A stretch of 64,000 nt of DNA from Candidatus Viadribacter manganicus (lineage in GTDB: Bacteria > Pseudomonadota > Alphaproteobacteria > Caulobacterales > Aquidulcibacteraceae), in the NCBI RefSeq assembly GCF_001679665.1, contig NZ_CP013244.1, positions 2,674,980 through 2,738,979 of the forward strand, in the 5' to 3' direction. The notes beneath the pieces are model-generated. The model searched no databases. It worked only from the letters and a program-made list of their open reading frames with translations, and was not told the origin of the DNA. The position numbers were made by a program, and so were the translations under genes. Positions 17,289-29,579 of this stretch are shown here, in pieces. Positions within the stretch are counted from its first letter, which is position 1. Every line of letters begins with the position of its first letter.

Positions 17289-18404
17289 CTATTGCGTCGC
17301 GCCAGTTTCCTGAGGTTGTGCCGGTTGTGCTGGAGGCTGCGCCGGCGGCGGCGCGGGTCGTTGCTGAGCGGGCGCCTGCGCCGGTGTTGTGGCCGGCGTC
17401 TGCGTTTGCTGAGCGGGCGCTTGCGCGCCGGTCACGCCGCCTGGGCCCATCGGGAACGGGAAGGGCGGCGCATTCGCGTCAGGCTGCGGCGTCGTTGGCC
17501 GCACCGGCGCTGGGGTTGCGTCTTCCGGCGCGGTGACTTCGCCGCCTGGCTCGAGGCCTTCTTCAGGCTGACGCAGGCGTTCGATGCGCGCATCGCGCTC
17601 AAGCCGCTCCTGCAGCTGCATCACTTCCTGGTAACGCAGCCAGTTGATGATCTGCGGCCTGATCGTCTCAAGGCTTTGAACGCCGACAGCGCGGCGATCC
17701 AAGAGTTGGAAGATATGGAATTGGTCGTCGAGCTCGACTGGCCCGATGAGGTTGCCGACCGTCGTGCTCTCGACCTCTTGGCGCATGGTCGTGTTAAGGT
17801 CGTCGAGCGATCGGAACCCGAGGTCCCCACCGTCGCCGCTGGTATTTTGCTCGAAAGCGATCACTTCAAATCGTTCGCCCTGATCCAGCCGTCTTTTGGC
17901 CTGATCGGCGGCTTCCCGTGTTGGGAACACGATGTGACGGAGATGGACTTCCTCGCCTTGACCCAGTCGGCTCGCATTCTCGCGATACAGACGCTCGATC
18001 GCCTCGGGGTCGGTCGCGCGGGTGTCGATCTCTTCGTAAATCGAGGCGGCGAGCACACGCTCGCGCGCGTTTTCGATTTGGCGGCGTACATCCGCGCGCC
18101 GGTCAATGCCACGCGCTTCCGCCTCCATGGCGAAAAGGCGCATTTGAATGAGTTCCTCGAGAGCGAGGTAAAATGCGTCGGAATTGGCGGCCAAATCTTC
18201 GGTTTCGCGCAGCCAGCCGCGGGCCACCGCATAGGCGCGAACGTCCTCGATGTAGATCGGTCGGCCGTTAACGGTCGCAGCGACGATCGGATCGGTGCCG
18301 CCTTCGCCGTCGCCGCCGGAATCGCGCCCCAAACCGCAGCTGACGAGCGTCAATGCTGCGGCAAAAAGGATGGCGGGGAGGAGGGCGCGCTTCAGCGTTG
18401 CCAT
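17289..18404 (-). CDS. Lipoprotein peptidyl-prolyl isomerase (parvulin/SurA-like)
   Basis: 371 residues. A signal peptide with lipobox LVSCG gives lipid attachment at Cys23. A SurA-N-like helical part covers about 40-170, and the parvulin domain starts near VHLRHIVFPTREAADQAKRRL and contains GGDLGFRSLDDL. The last 100 residues are a low-complexity tail of Pro, Ala, Gln and Thr. Such proteins help outer-membrane or exported proteins fold in the periplasm, which suits its place divergent from secA. The ATG at 18404 (MATLKRALL) is preferred to the longer frame because it places the lipobox correctly. Confidence 0.87.
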   Translation of the reverse strand: MATLKRALLPAILFAAALTLVSCGLGRDSGGDGEGGTDPIVAATVNGRPIYIEDVRAYAVARGWLRETEDLAANSDAFYLALEELIQMRLFAMEAEARGIDRRADVRRQIENARERVLAASIYEEIDTRATDPEAIERLYRENASRLGQGEEVHLRHIVFPTREAADQAKRRLDQGERFEVIAFEQNTSGDGGDLGFRSLDDLNTTMRQEVESTTVGNLIGPVELDDQFHIFQLLDRRAVGVQSLETIRPQIINWLRYQEVMQLQERLERDARIERLRQPEEGLEPGGEVTAPEDATPAPVRPTTPQPDANAPPFPFPMGPGGVTGAQAPAQQTQTPATTPAQAPAQQRPAPPPAQPPAQPAQPQETGATQ

Positions 18405-18649
18405 GCGTTCTGCTTTCCTGACCAAGGTGCGTGCAAGCCTTGCGCCCCAAAACGCGCTCGGGACCGCGTTCTGTGGGCCGCATTGACACGCCCTAGGGGC
18501 GCTCTTAAGTCTCGCGAGCGCACGTGTCGAGGGTGTTTTCGCACGCAAGCGCGCGTCGGTGGGTCGTTAAAAATCCAATTAACTCAAAGCACTAGACGCT
18601 CTCTCCCGCGCCCCCTCCCAAGCGGCGCCTTAACCATTAGAACGCGCAA

Positions 18650-21354
<2,705 letters not shown>

Positions 21355-21358
<4 letters not shown>

Positions 21359-22188
21359 CGCCGTCCAGGCTGGAACGTGAGCGGCTGATCGGTTGGGATC
21401 GCGCTCACGATCCTGTAGCTCAACGTCCCGGCGTTCAGTGATTGCAGCTCTACTTGCGCGCCGTTGAAATTCACGATGCGCGGCATGTTCGCAGCCTGCA
21501 CAGCTTCACGCTGATCGCTCACGGACGCGTTGGCCGCGCCCTCGCGCGAGCGCAAATCCAGCACCGCTGTTTCGCCTACGATCCGTGCTGAAAGTTCAAG
21601 TGACACCGGCGCGATCCGGTGTTGCTGCAGCGGCGTGTACGGTACTGGCGATGCAATCTGCGCGGTCGCGAGCGTGATCGCGCCTCCGCTGACATGCGGC
21701 ACGGGTGGTGTCTCCCAAGCGCCGCTGACAGATCGCGTCGGCGTTATGTTCACTTGCATGTACGCCAAATAATCGAACACGCGATCGCCATTGGTGTCGG
21801 CCAAACAGGTGCGCGTGATGAGTGGCGGTCGGATCGGGCTATAGACATTGGTCTCCGTCGACACTGTGCAGAACAAACGCACATTGCGCCGTTGCTGCAG
21901 CAGCACCGGAAAGAGTTCTGTTCCGGGCGCAACGCTAAGCGCAATCGATGCATTGCCGACAGGAATTGCGCCCGCAACCGGTGCATCGACACGTACAGCG
22001 CCGATGACATTGGCTTGCTGCGCCAGGACAACGCTCGCGCCCGTCATCGTTTGTGGTTCTGCGTTGAACGCCGCCGCTACAGGCGCCAGCACAGGCGAGC
22101 CTGCATCGGTGATCGTCTGTGGCGGCGGTGTTTGCGCCATCAGCAATGGCGCCAACAACAGTGCTGCAATCGAGAAGCGGAGGTGCAT
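21355..22188 (-). CDS. Exported hypothetical protein with a calcium-loop-like motif
   Basis: 277 residues with a signal peptide ([15 protein letters not shown]). The mature protein is rich in Val, Thr, Ala and Pro and probably beta-structured. Two cysteines (FCTV and RTCLA, 107 and 128) could bond. DTNGDRVFD at 131-139 has the DxNxDxxxD spacing of EF-hand or dockerin-type calcium loops. No enzyme motif is visible. The ATG follows directly after the TAG of the M20 peptidase gene (no spacer), so the two are cotranscribed and probably translationally coupled. Function unknown. Confidence 0.75.
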
Positions 22189-23595
22189 CTAGTTCGCGCC
22201 CGCCAGATCCATCACAAGGATGCGCCAGTGCGTTAGGCCCTCATAGAAGCTCGACACTGGAACGCGCTCATTAAGGCCGTGGGCGAAATCATCGGCGTCA
22301 CCGATGAAGACGGCGCCGACGCCGTAGGTCGGAATGCCCGCCGCGCGGAAGAAAATTCCATCGGTGGCGCCCGCTGACATGTAAGGTGAGATCACCGCAT
22401 CGGGATGTACTGCATGGACCGCCCGCGCCGATGCTTGCATCACATCCGAGCGCAGCGGCGAGGCATCGCTGGAGTTCGATGGGCCAAGCGGCGCCACATC
22501 GACCTTGCTGCCGGCAATCGCCCGCAATTCGGCGAGCACGTCGTTCACCGCGACGCCGGGGAAAATGCGGCAGTTCACTGTCGCGCTCGCTGATTGCGGC
22601 AATGCGTTTTCGGCGTGTCCGCCGTCTAACATCGTGGCGACGCAGGTCGTGCGCATCATTGAGTTCAAAGAAACGTTGCGCGAAAGCGTTCGCGCCGCAA
22701 CCCGATCGCCGGGGTGCTCGGCAAAGCGCCGGAGCGCTGCACCTTCAGGGCCTGGAAACACCCGCGCAGTGTTGCGAAAGCTCTCGATCGTGGTGTCGTT
22801 CCACATCAGGGGAAACTGGAACGCACGCAAGCGCGCCAGCGCATCGCCCAAATCGTAGATGGCGTTGTCCTCGCGCGGCTGCGATGAGTGACCGCCTGGA
22901 TTGCGCGCAGTAAAGGTAAAACTGGCGTAGGTTTTCTCGGCCGTTTGCAGCACGAACGAAATGCCCCGGCCATTAGTGTCGAGCTGGCCGCCGCCGGCGT
23001 CCGAGTTTAACGCAAACTCGGCATCGCCGAGCAACTCGCGGTGTTGCGCGAGCAGCGCCGATGTGGTGTCGCCGGAGGTCTCTTCATCGCCTGAGAACCA
23101 GATGATCAAATCGCGCGTCGGCGTGAAGCCTTCGGCGCGGAGCGTGAGAAAGGTCGAGGTGAGTTGCGCAACGCCCGCCTTGTTGTCGATCGTACCGCGT
23201 CCGAAAAAGAATCCGTTCTCCTCCACAAGCGTGAATGGATCGCGGTCCCAGTCGCTGCGCAGCGCCGGCACGACATCCATGTGCGCCATCAGAATGATCG
23301 GCCGCCCGCCTGATCCGTTTCCGCGATAGCGCACCAGCAAACTTGCGGCGCCGTTAAGTGGCAATACGTGCACGTCGTCTGCGGCAAACCCCGCGCCGCG
23401 GAAAAGCCCCGCCAGATATTCGGCCATGGCCGGTGTTTGTGCGCCGGCAACGGAGGTGTCGAATGCGATGATCCGCTGATAGATGTCGCGCGCCTGCGTC
23501 CGTTGTGCAGCGCTCGGCGCTTGGGCGCCAGCCGGCAGCGCGCCGCCGAAAGCGAAGAGGGCGCTCAAGAACAGCGCCCGTACCCATCCAGCCAT
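22189..23595 (-). CDS. Exported M20/M25/M40-family metallopeptidase
   Basis: 468 residues with signal peptide MAGWVRALFLSALFAFGGAL ending near PAGAQA. The di-zinc site is visible in order: LMAHMDVVPA (His, Asp), GRGTIDNKAG (bridging Asp), FSGDEETSGD (catalytic Glu pair), NSDAGGG, and a late His in DDFAHGLNERVPV. The dimerisation or lid domain lies between. These enzymes are amino- or carboxypeptidases acting on short peptides, here in the periplasm. The start at 23595 is chosen for its signal peptide; the longer frame to 23805 would run into the divergent ligase gene. It heads a two-gene operon. Confidence 0.9.
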   Translation of the reverse strand: MAGWVRALFLSALFAFGGALPAGAQAPSAAQRTQARDIYQRIIAFDTSVAGAQTPAMAEYLAGLFRGAGFAADDVHVLPLNGAASLLVRYRGNGSGGRPIILMAHMDVVPALRSDWDRDPFTLVEENGFFFGRGTIDNKAGVAQLTSTFLTLRAEGFTPTRDLIIWFSGDEETSGDTTSALLAQHRELLGDAEFALNSDAGGGQLDTNGRGISFVLQTAEKTYASFTFTARNPGGHSSQPREDNAIYDLGDALARLRAFQFPLMWNDTTIESFRNTARVFPGPEGAALRRFAEHPGDRVAARTLSRNVSLNSMMRTTCVATMLDGGHAENALPQSASATVNCRIFPGVAVNDVLAELRAIAGSKVDVAPLGPSNSSDASPLRSDVMQASARAVHAVHPDAVISPYMSAGATDGIFFRAAGIPTYGVGAVFIGDADDFAHGLNERVPVSSFYEGLTHWRILVMDLAGAN

Positions 23596-23671
23596 GAAAA
23601 TCCCCAGTCGTTTCAGGCATGCTGGCGGCGGGTTAGCGCTTTGGCAAGGGATTGGGCGCAGGGCTAGCCAG

Positions 23672-24916
23672 ATGTCCCTCGCGCACGCGCCCGCCAGCAC
23701 CGCCGCGCCGACTTTTGCGCGGTGGGAGCCCATCGCAGCTGCCTTGTGCCTGGCCCAGTTTTCAGAGCCGCTGTTTGCTGCAATCGCGCAGAGCCAAGGC
23801 CTCACCGAACCGCCGGGCTATGCGCGGATATTCTTCTTGCCGGTCTATGCGTTCTTGGCCTGGGTTGCTTGGCGCGATCGCGCGCAGGCCTTCGCCGCCG
23901 TGCGTGCGACGCCTTTGATCATTGGCCTGCTGGGTTTGGCCACGTTGTCGACGCTTTGGTCGATCGATAGCGGCGCCACTTTGCGCCGCTCGGTTTGGCT
24001 CGCGCTTACTATTGTCTTCGGGCTCTATCTTGCTTGGCGCCATGATTGGAAGTCGTTGCTCAACGTTCTTGGCGGCGGCTTCATCATCCTCATCGCAGGA
24101 TCGTTTGTGCTGGGCATCTTCGCGCCGAGCGTCGGGCGCATGAGCTTCGAGCACCCAGGCGCTTGGTCTGGGCTTTGGACGCACAAGAATACGCTTGGCG
24201 GCATCATGGCGCTTGGCGTTGCGATCTGCAGCGCGGCTGCGATTGTCACGCCCGAGCGGCGAAAGCTCTGGATCAGTTGCGCTATTGCCGCATTTGCGCT
24301 GGTCCTACTCTCCACGTCGAAGACGGCGTTGATCGCCTCGATGCTCGGTGTCGGCATGATCGGCTTTTGCATGATAATGCGCCGCGGGCCGGTGCACATG
24401 ATCGCAGCGCTCGCCAGCGCCGCGGTTGTCATTGTCGCCGGCGCCGGCATCGTTCTGCTCGCGCCTGATCTCATCGTAGCAGCTCTGGGGCGTGATCTTA
24501 CGTTGACCGGCCGCACCGACATTTGGGAAGCTTCGGCGCGTTTTGTCGAAGCCAAGCCGTGGCTCGGTTACGGCTATTATGCGTTTTGGCTTCCGGAAAA
24601 CGGCCCCGCGTATTGGGTTCGCGAGGCGGTGGCTTGGCCGGTTGCGTCGGCGCACTCAAGTTGGCTTGAGCTTGCGCTCGGCGTTGGCCGTATCGGCGTC
24701 ATTGTCTTTGCCGTGCAATTGCTGGCGACGCTGACGCGCGGCGTAGGTATTATGCTCCAGCCCAATGCCGGCCTTTGGGCGCCTGCGTTTCTCGTGACGT
24801 TTGCGCTCTACACCTTGAGCGAGAGCCATGCGCTACAGGCAAACAACATTTTTTGGCTTATATACGTCTGTGTCGCCGCTCGGTTGGCGCTTGATGCTAG
24901 GCGGCAACGCACATGA
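23672..24916 (+). CDS. O-antigen ligase/polymerase-family membrane protein
   Basis: 414 residues with about ten to twelve hydrophobic segments. The central region has WTHKNTLGGIMALG and the later LTLTGRTDIWEASARFVEAKPWLGYGYYAFW, the Wzy_C-type (WaaL/Wzy) signature with its periplasmic loop. Members join O-polysaccharide, exopolysaccharide or other glycans at the periplasmic face. ATG at 23672 is the first start that does not overlap the divergent peptidase. Its TGA overlaps the ruvC ATG (ATGA), placing an envelope-glycan gene in the same transcript as a recombination gene. Confidence 0.85.
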   Translation: MSLAHAPASTAAPTFARWEPIAAALCLAQFSEPLFAAIAQSQGLTEPPGYARIFFLPVYAFLAWVAWRDRAQAFAAVRATPLIIGLLGLATLSTLWSIDSGATLRRSVWLALTIVFGLYLAWRHDWKSLLNVLGGGFIILIAGSFVLGIFAPSVGRMSFEHPGAWSGLWTHKNTLGGIMALGVAICSAAAIVTPERRKLWISCAIAAFALVLLSTSKTALIASMLGVGMIGFCMIMRRGPVHMIAALASAAVVIVAGAGIVLLAPDLIVAALGRDLTLTGRTDIWEASARFVEAKPWLGYGYYAFWLPENGPAYWVREAVAWPVASAHSSWLELALGVGRIGVIVFAVQLLATLTRGVGIMLQPNAGLWAPAFLVTFALYTLSESHALQANNIFWLIYVCVAARLALDARRQRT

Positions 24917-25410
24917 CAGCGATCATCATTCTTGGCGTCGACCCTGGCCTCAATCGCTGCGGGTGGGGCATCGTCCTCAGCGAAGGCTCGCGCCTTAGCC
25001 ACATTGCGCACGGCGTGATCAAACCCGCACACCACCAACAGCTCGCATCACGCCTGCATGATGTGTTCGAGGGGCTCTCGGAGGTGATCGAAACGTATCA
25101 GCCGCACGAAGCTGCGGTTGAAGAGACGTTTGTGAACTCCAACGCCAGGGCCGCGCTGGCGCTCGGCCAAGCGCGCGGCGTCGCCATGGCTGCTGCGGCG
25201 CGCCGTGGCCTTGCCGTCGCCGAATATGCGCCGACGACGATCAAGAAGGCTGTCGTTGGCTCCGGCGCCGCAGACAAGACCCAAATCGCATTCATGGTTC
25301 AGCGCTTGCTCCCCACGGCCGGCGCGGTGACAGCGGACGCCGCTGATGCGCTGGGCGTTGCGCTCTGTCACGCGGCTCATGGCGGCTTCAAACGCCGCAC
25401 CAGCGCCTAG
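24913..25410 (+). CDS. ruvC: Holliday junction resolvase RuvC
   Basis: 165 residues. The RNase H-fold carboxylates are in place: Asp10 in ILGVDPGLNRCGWGI, Glu in AAVEETFVNSN, and the C-terminal DAADALGVALCHA. GQARG and the basic KKAVVGSGAADKTQ segment contact DNA. It cuts Holliday junctions made by the RuvAB motor. In many alphaproteobacteria ruvC is directly followed by ruvA and ruvB; here ruvA lies 5.9 kb further on, same strand. It overlaps the preceding ligase gene by four bases. Confidence 0.96.
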   Translation: MTAIIILGVDPGLNRCGWGIVLSEGSRLSHIAHGVIKPAHHQQLASRLHDVFEGLSEVIETYQPHEAAVEETFVNSNARAALALGQARGVAMAAAARRGLAVAEYAPTTIKKAVVGSGAADKTQIAFMVQRLLPTAGAVTADAADALGVALCHAAHGGFKRRTSA

Positions 25411-25486
25411 GAAACCAAGTGCGCTCTTAAGCGTTCCTGCTCCAGGACCGGCTGCATTCGCGGTCCAAGCGAGGCGGGCGGCCTTT

Positions 25487-27412
25487 ATGGACGATAAGTC
25501 AGGCAAGGTTCCTGATCTGGAAGATTTGCTCTCGTCCTTGCGTCGGAGCGAGGCGCGCCTGCGCGGCGTCCTAAACAGCATTTCAGACGGCTTTTACGCC
25601 GTCGATCGCAGATGGCGCGTTACCGAATTTAACCCCGCCGCCGAGCGTTATTTTCGCATGAAGCGCGCCGACGTCATCGGGCGCGACTATCGCGAACTGA
25701 TCAACGCTGCGAGCGGTGAACTCAAAACGCTGACACGCGCGGCCATGGATGGCGCGCCGATGGCGGTGATGGAATCGCAATCGCTTTATCGCCCGGATCG
25801 CTATGTCGAGGTGCGCATCGCACCGACCGAGGAGGGCTTTTGCGTTGCGCTCACCGACATCACCGATCGGCTTCACTCGCGCTCTCGCCTTGAAAGCGCA
25901 GTCGCCAAACGCACCGAAGAACTTCTTGAAAGCGAGGCGCGTCTGCGCAGTATCATCGAAACCAGCCACCTTTTTCAGGGCCTGATGCGTCCGGATGGTG
26001 GGCTGCTGGACTGCAATGCGGCTTCCTTGGATGCTATTAAGGCGCGCAAGGAAGACCTCGTTGGTCAAAAATACTGGGAGACGCCGTGGTTCAGCGCCAC
26101 TGAAGCGATGCCCGCTTTCGTCGAGCAAGCGGTCGCTCGCGCAGCTGGCGGCGCAGTGGTTTCGCATCCCAATATGCGGCTCAATTTGCCAACCGGCGTG
26201 CGTTCCTTCGATTTCACCATGCGCCCGATCCGAGACGCGAGCGGCGTTGTTATTTCGCTGGTGCATGAGGCCAGTGAGATCACTGCGCGGTTAAAGGCCG
26301 AGGAGGACCTTCGCCAGATTCAGAAGCTTGAAGCGGTGGGCCAACTCACCGGCGGCGTTGCGCACGACTTCAACAATCTGCTGATGGTGATCTCCGGCGG
26401 CCTCAATATGCTGGATCGATCCCCCGATGAAGAAAAGCGCGTGATGCTCATGGCGCGCATGCGTGAGGCCGTCGATCGCGGCGCTAATCTGACCAAGCAA
26501 TTGCTGGCCTTCTCGCGCCGTCACCACCTCAATCCTGAATCAATCCGGCTGCCGGCCTATTTCTCCGGACTGAGTGATCTTTTGAGCCGGAGCTTAGGTG
26601 TGAACGTCCGCGTCACCATCGATGCGCCCGACGATGTCGCGCCCGTCTTCGTTGATCCCAATGCGCTGCAACTTGCGCTTCTCAATTTGGCCGTGAATGC
26701 GCGGGACGCCATGAGCGACAAAGGCGTCGTCACCATTCGTGCGCGCAACGGTGAGGGGCGCTACACCGATTGTGTGCTTGTCACTGTGTCAGATACCGGC
26801 ACAGGGATGACGCCTGAAGTGCGCCAGCGCATTTTCGAGCCGTTCTATACAACCAAGGAGATTGGCAAGGGCTCAGGCCTAGGTCTTGCGCAAGTTCATG
26901 GCTTTGCCGAGCAATCTGGTGGTCACGTCGAAGTGGAAAGCAGTCTCGGCGAGGGCGCGACCTTCACGCTTGTTTTGCCGCGCGGAGAGGAGGTCGCCCC
27001 GACCCAATCGTTAGCGCAGGTGCAAGTGGCTAGCGAAGCTGCGACGCTGAGTGGAGAGGCGCTCTTGGTCGAGGACGATGATAACGTTGCGGCGCTCACC
27101 GCAGAAATGTTGGGTCACCTTGGTTGGAGCGTGACACGTGTTGCGAGCGCCGAGGCCGCGCTCGGCGCCATAACGAACGGGCTCGACGTCGGGCTTGTGT
27201 TTTCCGACGTAATGATGCCCGGTGGTAAGAACGGCATCGAACTCGCGTACGCGTTGCGCGAGCGCGACGTTGGCCTGCCGATCGTGTTGGCGAGCGGCTA
27301 CACAGAGGCCGTGCACCGCGACGCCGAGCGCGCTGGTCTTCCGCTTCTTGCAAAGCCGTTCAACTTAGAAGCGCTGGCGGCCGCGATTGAGGCGGCGCGC
27401 CAGTCCGTTTGA
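25487..27412 (+). CDS. PAS-domain hybrid histidine kinase with C-terminal receiver
   Basis: 641 residues, no membrane segment, so a cytoplasmic sensor. PAS 1 spans about 20-130 (SISDGFYAVDRRWRVTEFNP), PAS 2 about 148-270, the dimerisation/phospho-acceptor domain about 275-345 with His293 in VAHDFNN, and the ATPase domain about 390-500 (N box with Asn405, G1 DTGTGM, F box EPFYTT, G2 GSGLGL). The receiver spans about 522-640 with acidic Asp530/531 and phospho-acceptor Asp574 (FSDVMMPGG). No separate response regulator lies nearby. ATG at 25487 is 76 bases after ruvC; a longer frame reaching back into ruvC is unlikely. Confidence 0.9.
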   Translation: MDDKSGKVPDLEDLLSSLRRSEARLRGVLNSISDGFYAVDRRWRVTEFNPAAERYFRMKRADVIGRDYRELINAASGELKTLTRAAMDGAPMAVMESQSLYRPDRYVEVRIAPTEEGFCVALTDITDRLHSRSRLESAVAKRTEELLESEARLRSIIETSHLFQGLMRPDGGLLDCNAASLDAIKARKEDLVGQKYWETPWFSATEAMPAFVEQAVARAAGGAVVSHPNMRLNLPTGVRSFDFTMRPIRDASGVVISLVHEASEITARLKAEEDLRQIQKLEAVGQLTGGVAHDFNNLLMVISGGLNMLDRSPDEEKRVMLMARMREAVDRGANLTKQLLAFSRRHHLNPESIRLPAYFSGLSDLLSRSLGVNVRVTIDAPDDVAPVFVDPNALQLALLNLAVNARDAMSDKGVVTIRARNGEGRYTDCVLVTVSDTGTGMTPEVRQRIFEPFYTTKEIGKGSGLGLAQVHGFAEQSGGHVEVESSLGEGATFTLVLPRGEEVAPTQSLAQVQVASEAATLSGEALLVEDDDNVAALTAEMLGHLGWSVTRVASAEAALGAITNGLDVGLVFSDVMMPGGKNGIELAYALRERDVGLPIVLASGYTEAVHRDAERAGLPLLAKPFNLEALAAAIEAARQSV

Positions 27413-27413
27413 T

Positions 27414-29474
27414 CTACCAAATCGTGACGCGCTGATCCGGCGGCAGATAGAGCGCATCGCCGGGCTGCACGTTGAACGCCTCATACCATGCATCCATGTT
27501 GCGCGCTGGACCGTTGACGCGATAGCGCGCGGGTGAGTGCGGGTCGGTCAGCACTTGATTGCGCAGCGATTGCTCGCGCCGCAATTCGCGGCGGCACTGC
27601 GCGCGCGACATGTAGAAGCGTTGCACGCCGCTCGTGCCTTCCAGAACCGGCGCTTCCTGTCCATTCAGCGACAGATTGTAGGCATGCAGCGCCACTTGAA
27701 GGCCGCCGCAATCGCCAATGTTTTCACCGAGCGTGAGGCGACCGTTGACGTTGAGGCCCGGCAAGGGTTCGAATGCATTATACTGCTCGACAAGCCGGCC
27801 AGTCAGCGACTGGAAGCGCTCGACGTCGGCAGGTTGCCACCAATCGCGCAGAACGCCGCGCGCATCGGACTTTGCCCCCTGATCGTCGAAACCATGACCC
27901 ATTTCGTGGCCGATGACGCCGCCAACGCCGCCGTAATTGCATGCAGGGTCCGCATTCGGATCGAACAATGGCGGCTGCAGGTAGCCAGCAGGGAAGACGA
28001 TCTCGTTGAATGGCGGATTGTAATAGGCGTTCACCGCGTGCGGGACCATGAACCATTCTTCGCGATCGCTTGGCCGTCCCAACCGATCAAGATCGTGCTG
28101 CCAGCTCCATTGCGCAAAGCGCACATAATTGCCGAACGCATCGCCTGAGCGAACGTCATAGTGCGAGTAGTCGCGCCATTGATCCGGGTAGCCGATCTTG
28201 GGGCGGAAGGAGGCGAGCTTTTCCAAAGCTGCCGCTTTTGTCTCCGCGCTCATCCATTCGGCTTGTTGGATGCGCTCGCCATAGGCGCGGCGCATGTTCT
28301 CCACCAGCGCTAGAGTCTGCGCCTTGGCCTCCGGCGGGAAGTGACGCGCGACGTAAAGTTGACCGATCGCTTCACCGAGCGTGTTGTTGACTGAGGCGAT
28401 GGCGCGCTTCCAGCGTTCGCGCTGTTGTGGCTGGCCGTTTAGAATGCGGCCGTAGAAGTCGAAGTTCGCATCGTCGATTGTACGCGGAAGCACGCTGGCG
28501 TAGCCGCGCACGTAGTGCCAGGTGATGTAATCGCGCCATGTCGAAATCGGCGTCGCCAAACACAATTGCGCCAGCGGTCCCATGGCGGTGATCTCGCCGA
28601 CGACGATTTCTTCGACGCCGCCCAGCCCCGCGCCTTCTAAACGAGCATCCCACGGAAACCGCGGCGCCAGGGCCCGGACCTGCGCGCGGGTGCGCAGATT
28701 GTACGTGCGCTCACGCTCGCGCCGGTCAGCGATCGGCCAGTGACGCTCGGCAATTTGCGTCTCGAACGCCAGAATGCGCCGCGCTTTCGCCTCGGCGTCG
28801 TTCTGGCCGGCAAGCGTTAGGATTTGTGCGATGGCGGCGGTGTATTGACGGCGCGTTTCGGCAAAGTCGCCGTCGGTGCGGCGATAATATTCGCGCTCCG
28901 GTAAGCCGAGGCCACCATGCGTCAGCGCCGCCAGATAGCGATCTGGGTTGCCTTCATCCAGCGTGATGTAAACATCGATCGGCGCCGAGATGCCGACATC
29001 CGGCCGCGCAATGAGGCGCATCACGTCTTCATGTGTGCGCAGCGCCGCGATTTCCGTCAGCACTGGCGCGATCGGCGTCAGTCCGCGCGCGTCGATCTCG
29101 TCTTGGTTTAGATAGGCGTTGTAATAATTGGCGATCTTGAGCGTGTTCGAGCCAGGAACGCCGCCAGCGAGCGCCGCTTCTTCAACGATGGTGCGGACAT
29201 CGCGCTCGGCCTTGTCTTGCAGGATCGCGTTGGTCCCCCACGTGGTGCGATCATCTGGGATGGCGTTGTTGGCGAACCAAGCGCCGTTCATGTGCTGGAA
29301 GAAGTCGTCGCCTGGCTTCACGTTCATATCGCGCGAGGCAAGGTCGATGCCGAACGAGCCTATGGCCGCACGCGGCGATGGCGTTGCGCTGCTTGATCTG
29401 CCCGTATTGGTATTGGTGGCGCAGCCTGCGAGCAGTGCAATCGAGGAGGCCGTAACGGCGCGGCGTGTAAACAT
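27414..29474 (-). CDS. Lipoprotein M13-family (neprilysin-like) metallopeptidase
   Basis: 686 residues. The N-terminal lipobox ALLAGCAT implies an envelope-anchored lipoprotein. The zinc site HExxH is in VIGHEMGHGFDDQG, the third ligand region is GENIGDCGGL, and NAYYNPPFNEIVFPAGYLQ is the substrate-binding NAYY segment typical of M13. The C-terminus ends with the W characteristic of the family. These enzymes cut short peptides outside the cytoplasm. ATG at 29474 is chosen to place the lipobox at the N-terminus; a longer frame adds 13 residues without support. It converges with the histidine kinase with one base between the stops. Confidence 0.92.
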   Translation of the reverse strand: MFTRRAVTASSIALLAGCATNTNTGRSSSATPSPRAAIGSFGIDLASRDMNVKPGDDFFQHMNGAWFANNAIPDDRTTWGTNAILQDKAERDVRTIVEEAALAGGVPGSNTLKIANYYNAYLNQDEIDARGLTPIAPVLTEIAALRTHEDVMRLIARPDVGISAPIDVYITLDEGNPDRYLAALTHGGLGLPEREYYRRTDGDFAETRRQYTAAIAQILTLAGQNDAEAKARRILAFETQIAERHWPIADRRERERTYNLRTRAQVRALAPRFPWDARLEGAGLGGVEEIVVGEITAMGPLAQLCLATPISTWRDYITWHYVRGYASVLPRTIDDANFDFYGRILNGQPQQRERWKRAIASVNNTLGEAIGQLYVARHFPPEAKAQTLALVENMRRAYGERIQQAEWMSAETKAAALEKLASFRPKIGYPDQWRDYSHYDVRSGDAFGNYVRFAQWSWQHDLDRLGRPSDREEWFMVPHAVNAYYNPPFNEIVFPAGYLQPPLFDPNADPACNYGGVGGVIGHEMGHGFDDQGAKSDARGVLRDWWQPADVERFQSLTGRLVEQYNAFEPLPGLNVNGRLTLGENIGDCGGLQVALHAYNLSLNGQEAPVLEGTSGVQRFYMSRAQCRRELRREQSLRNQVLTDPHSPARYRVNGPARNMDAWYEAFNVQPGDALYLPPDQRVTIW

Positions 29475-29579
29475 GAGCAGATCCCAAGCAATGACCGGCG
29501 CGTTGTGCCGCAATCAGCGGGCATCCGCTACATTGGTAGGCGAATTTGAGACGAGTCGCCGCGTGCGGGCGGTGGAGCG

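Noticed and set aside
18567..18582. CtrA-type TTAA-N7-TTAA box upstream of secA
   Set aside because: The two TTAA words are eight bases apart, not seven, and no further match is seen.
25346..25486. Earlier start for the histidine kinase overlapping ruvC
   Set aside because: The extra residues lie in the ruvC coding region in another frame and have no PAS-like sequence; ATG at 25487 precedes the PAS region cleanly.
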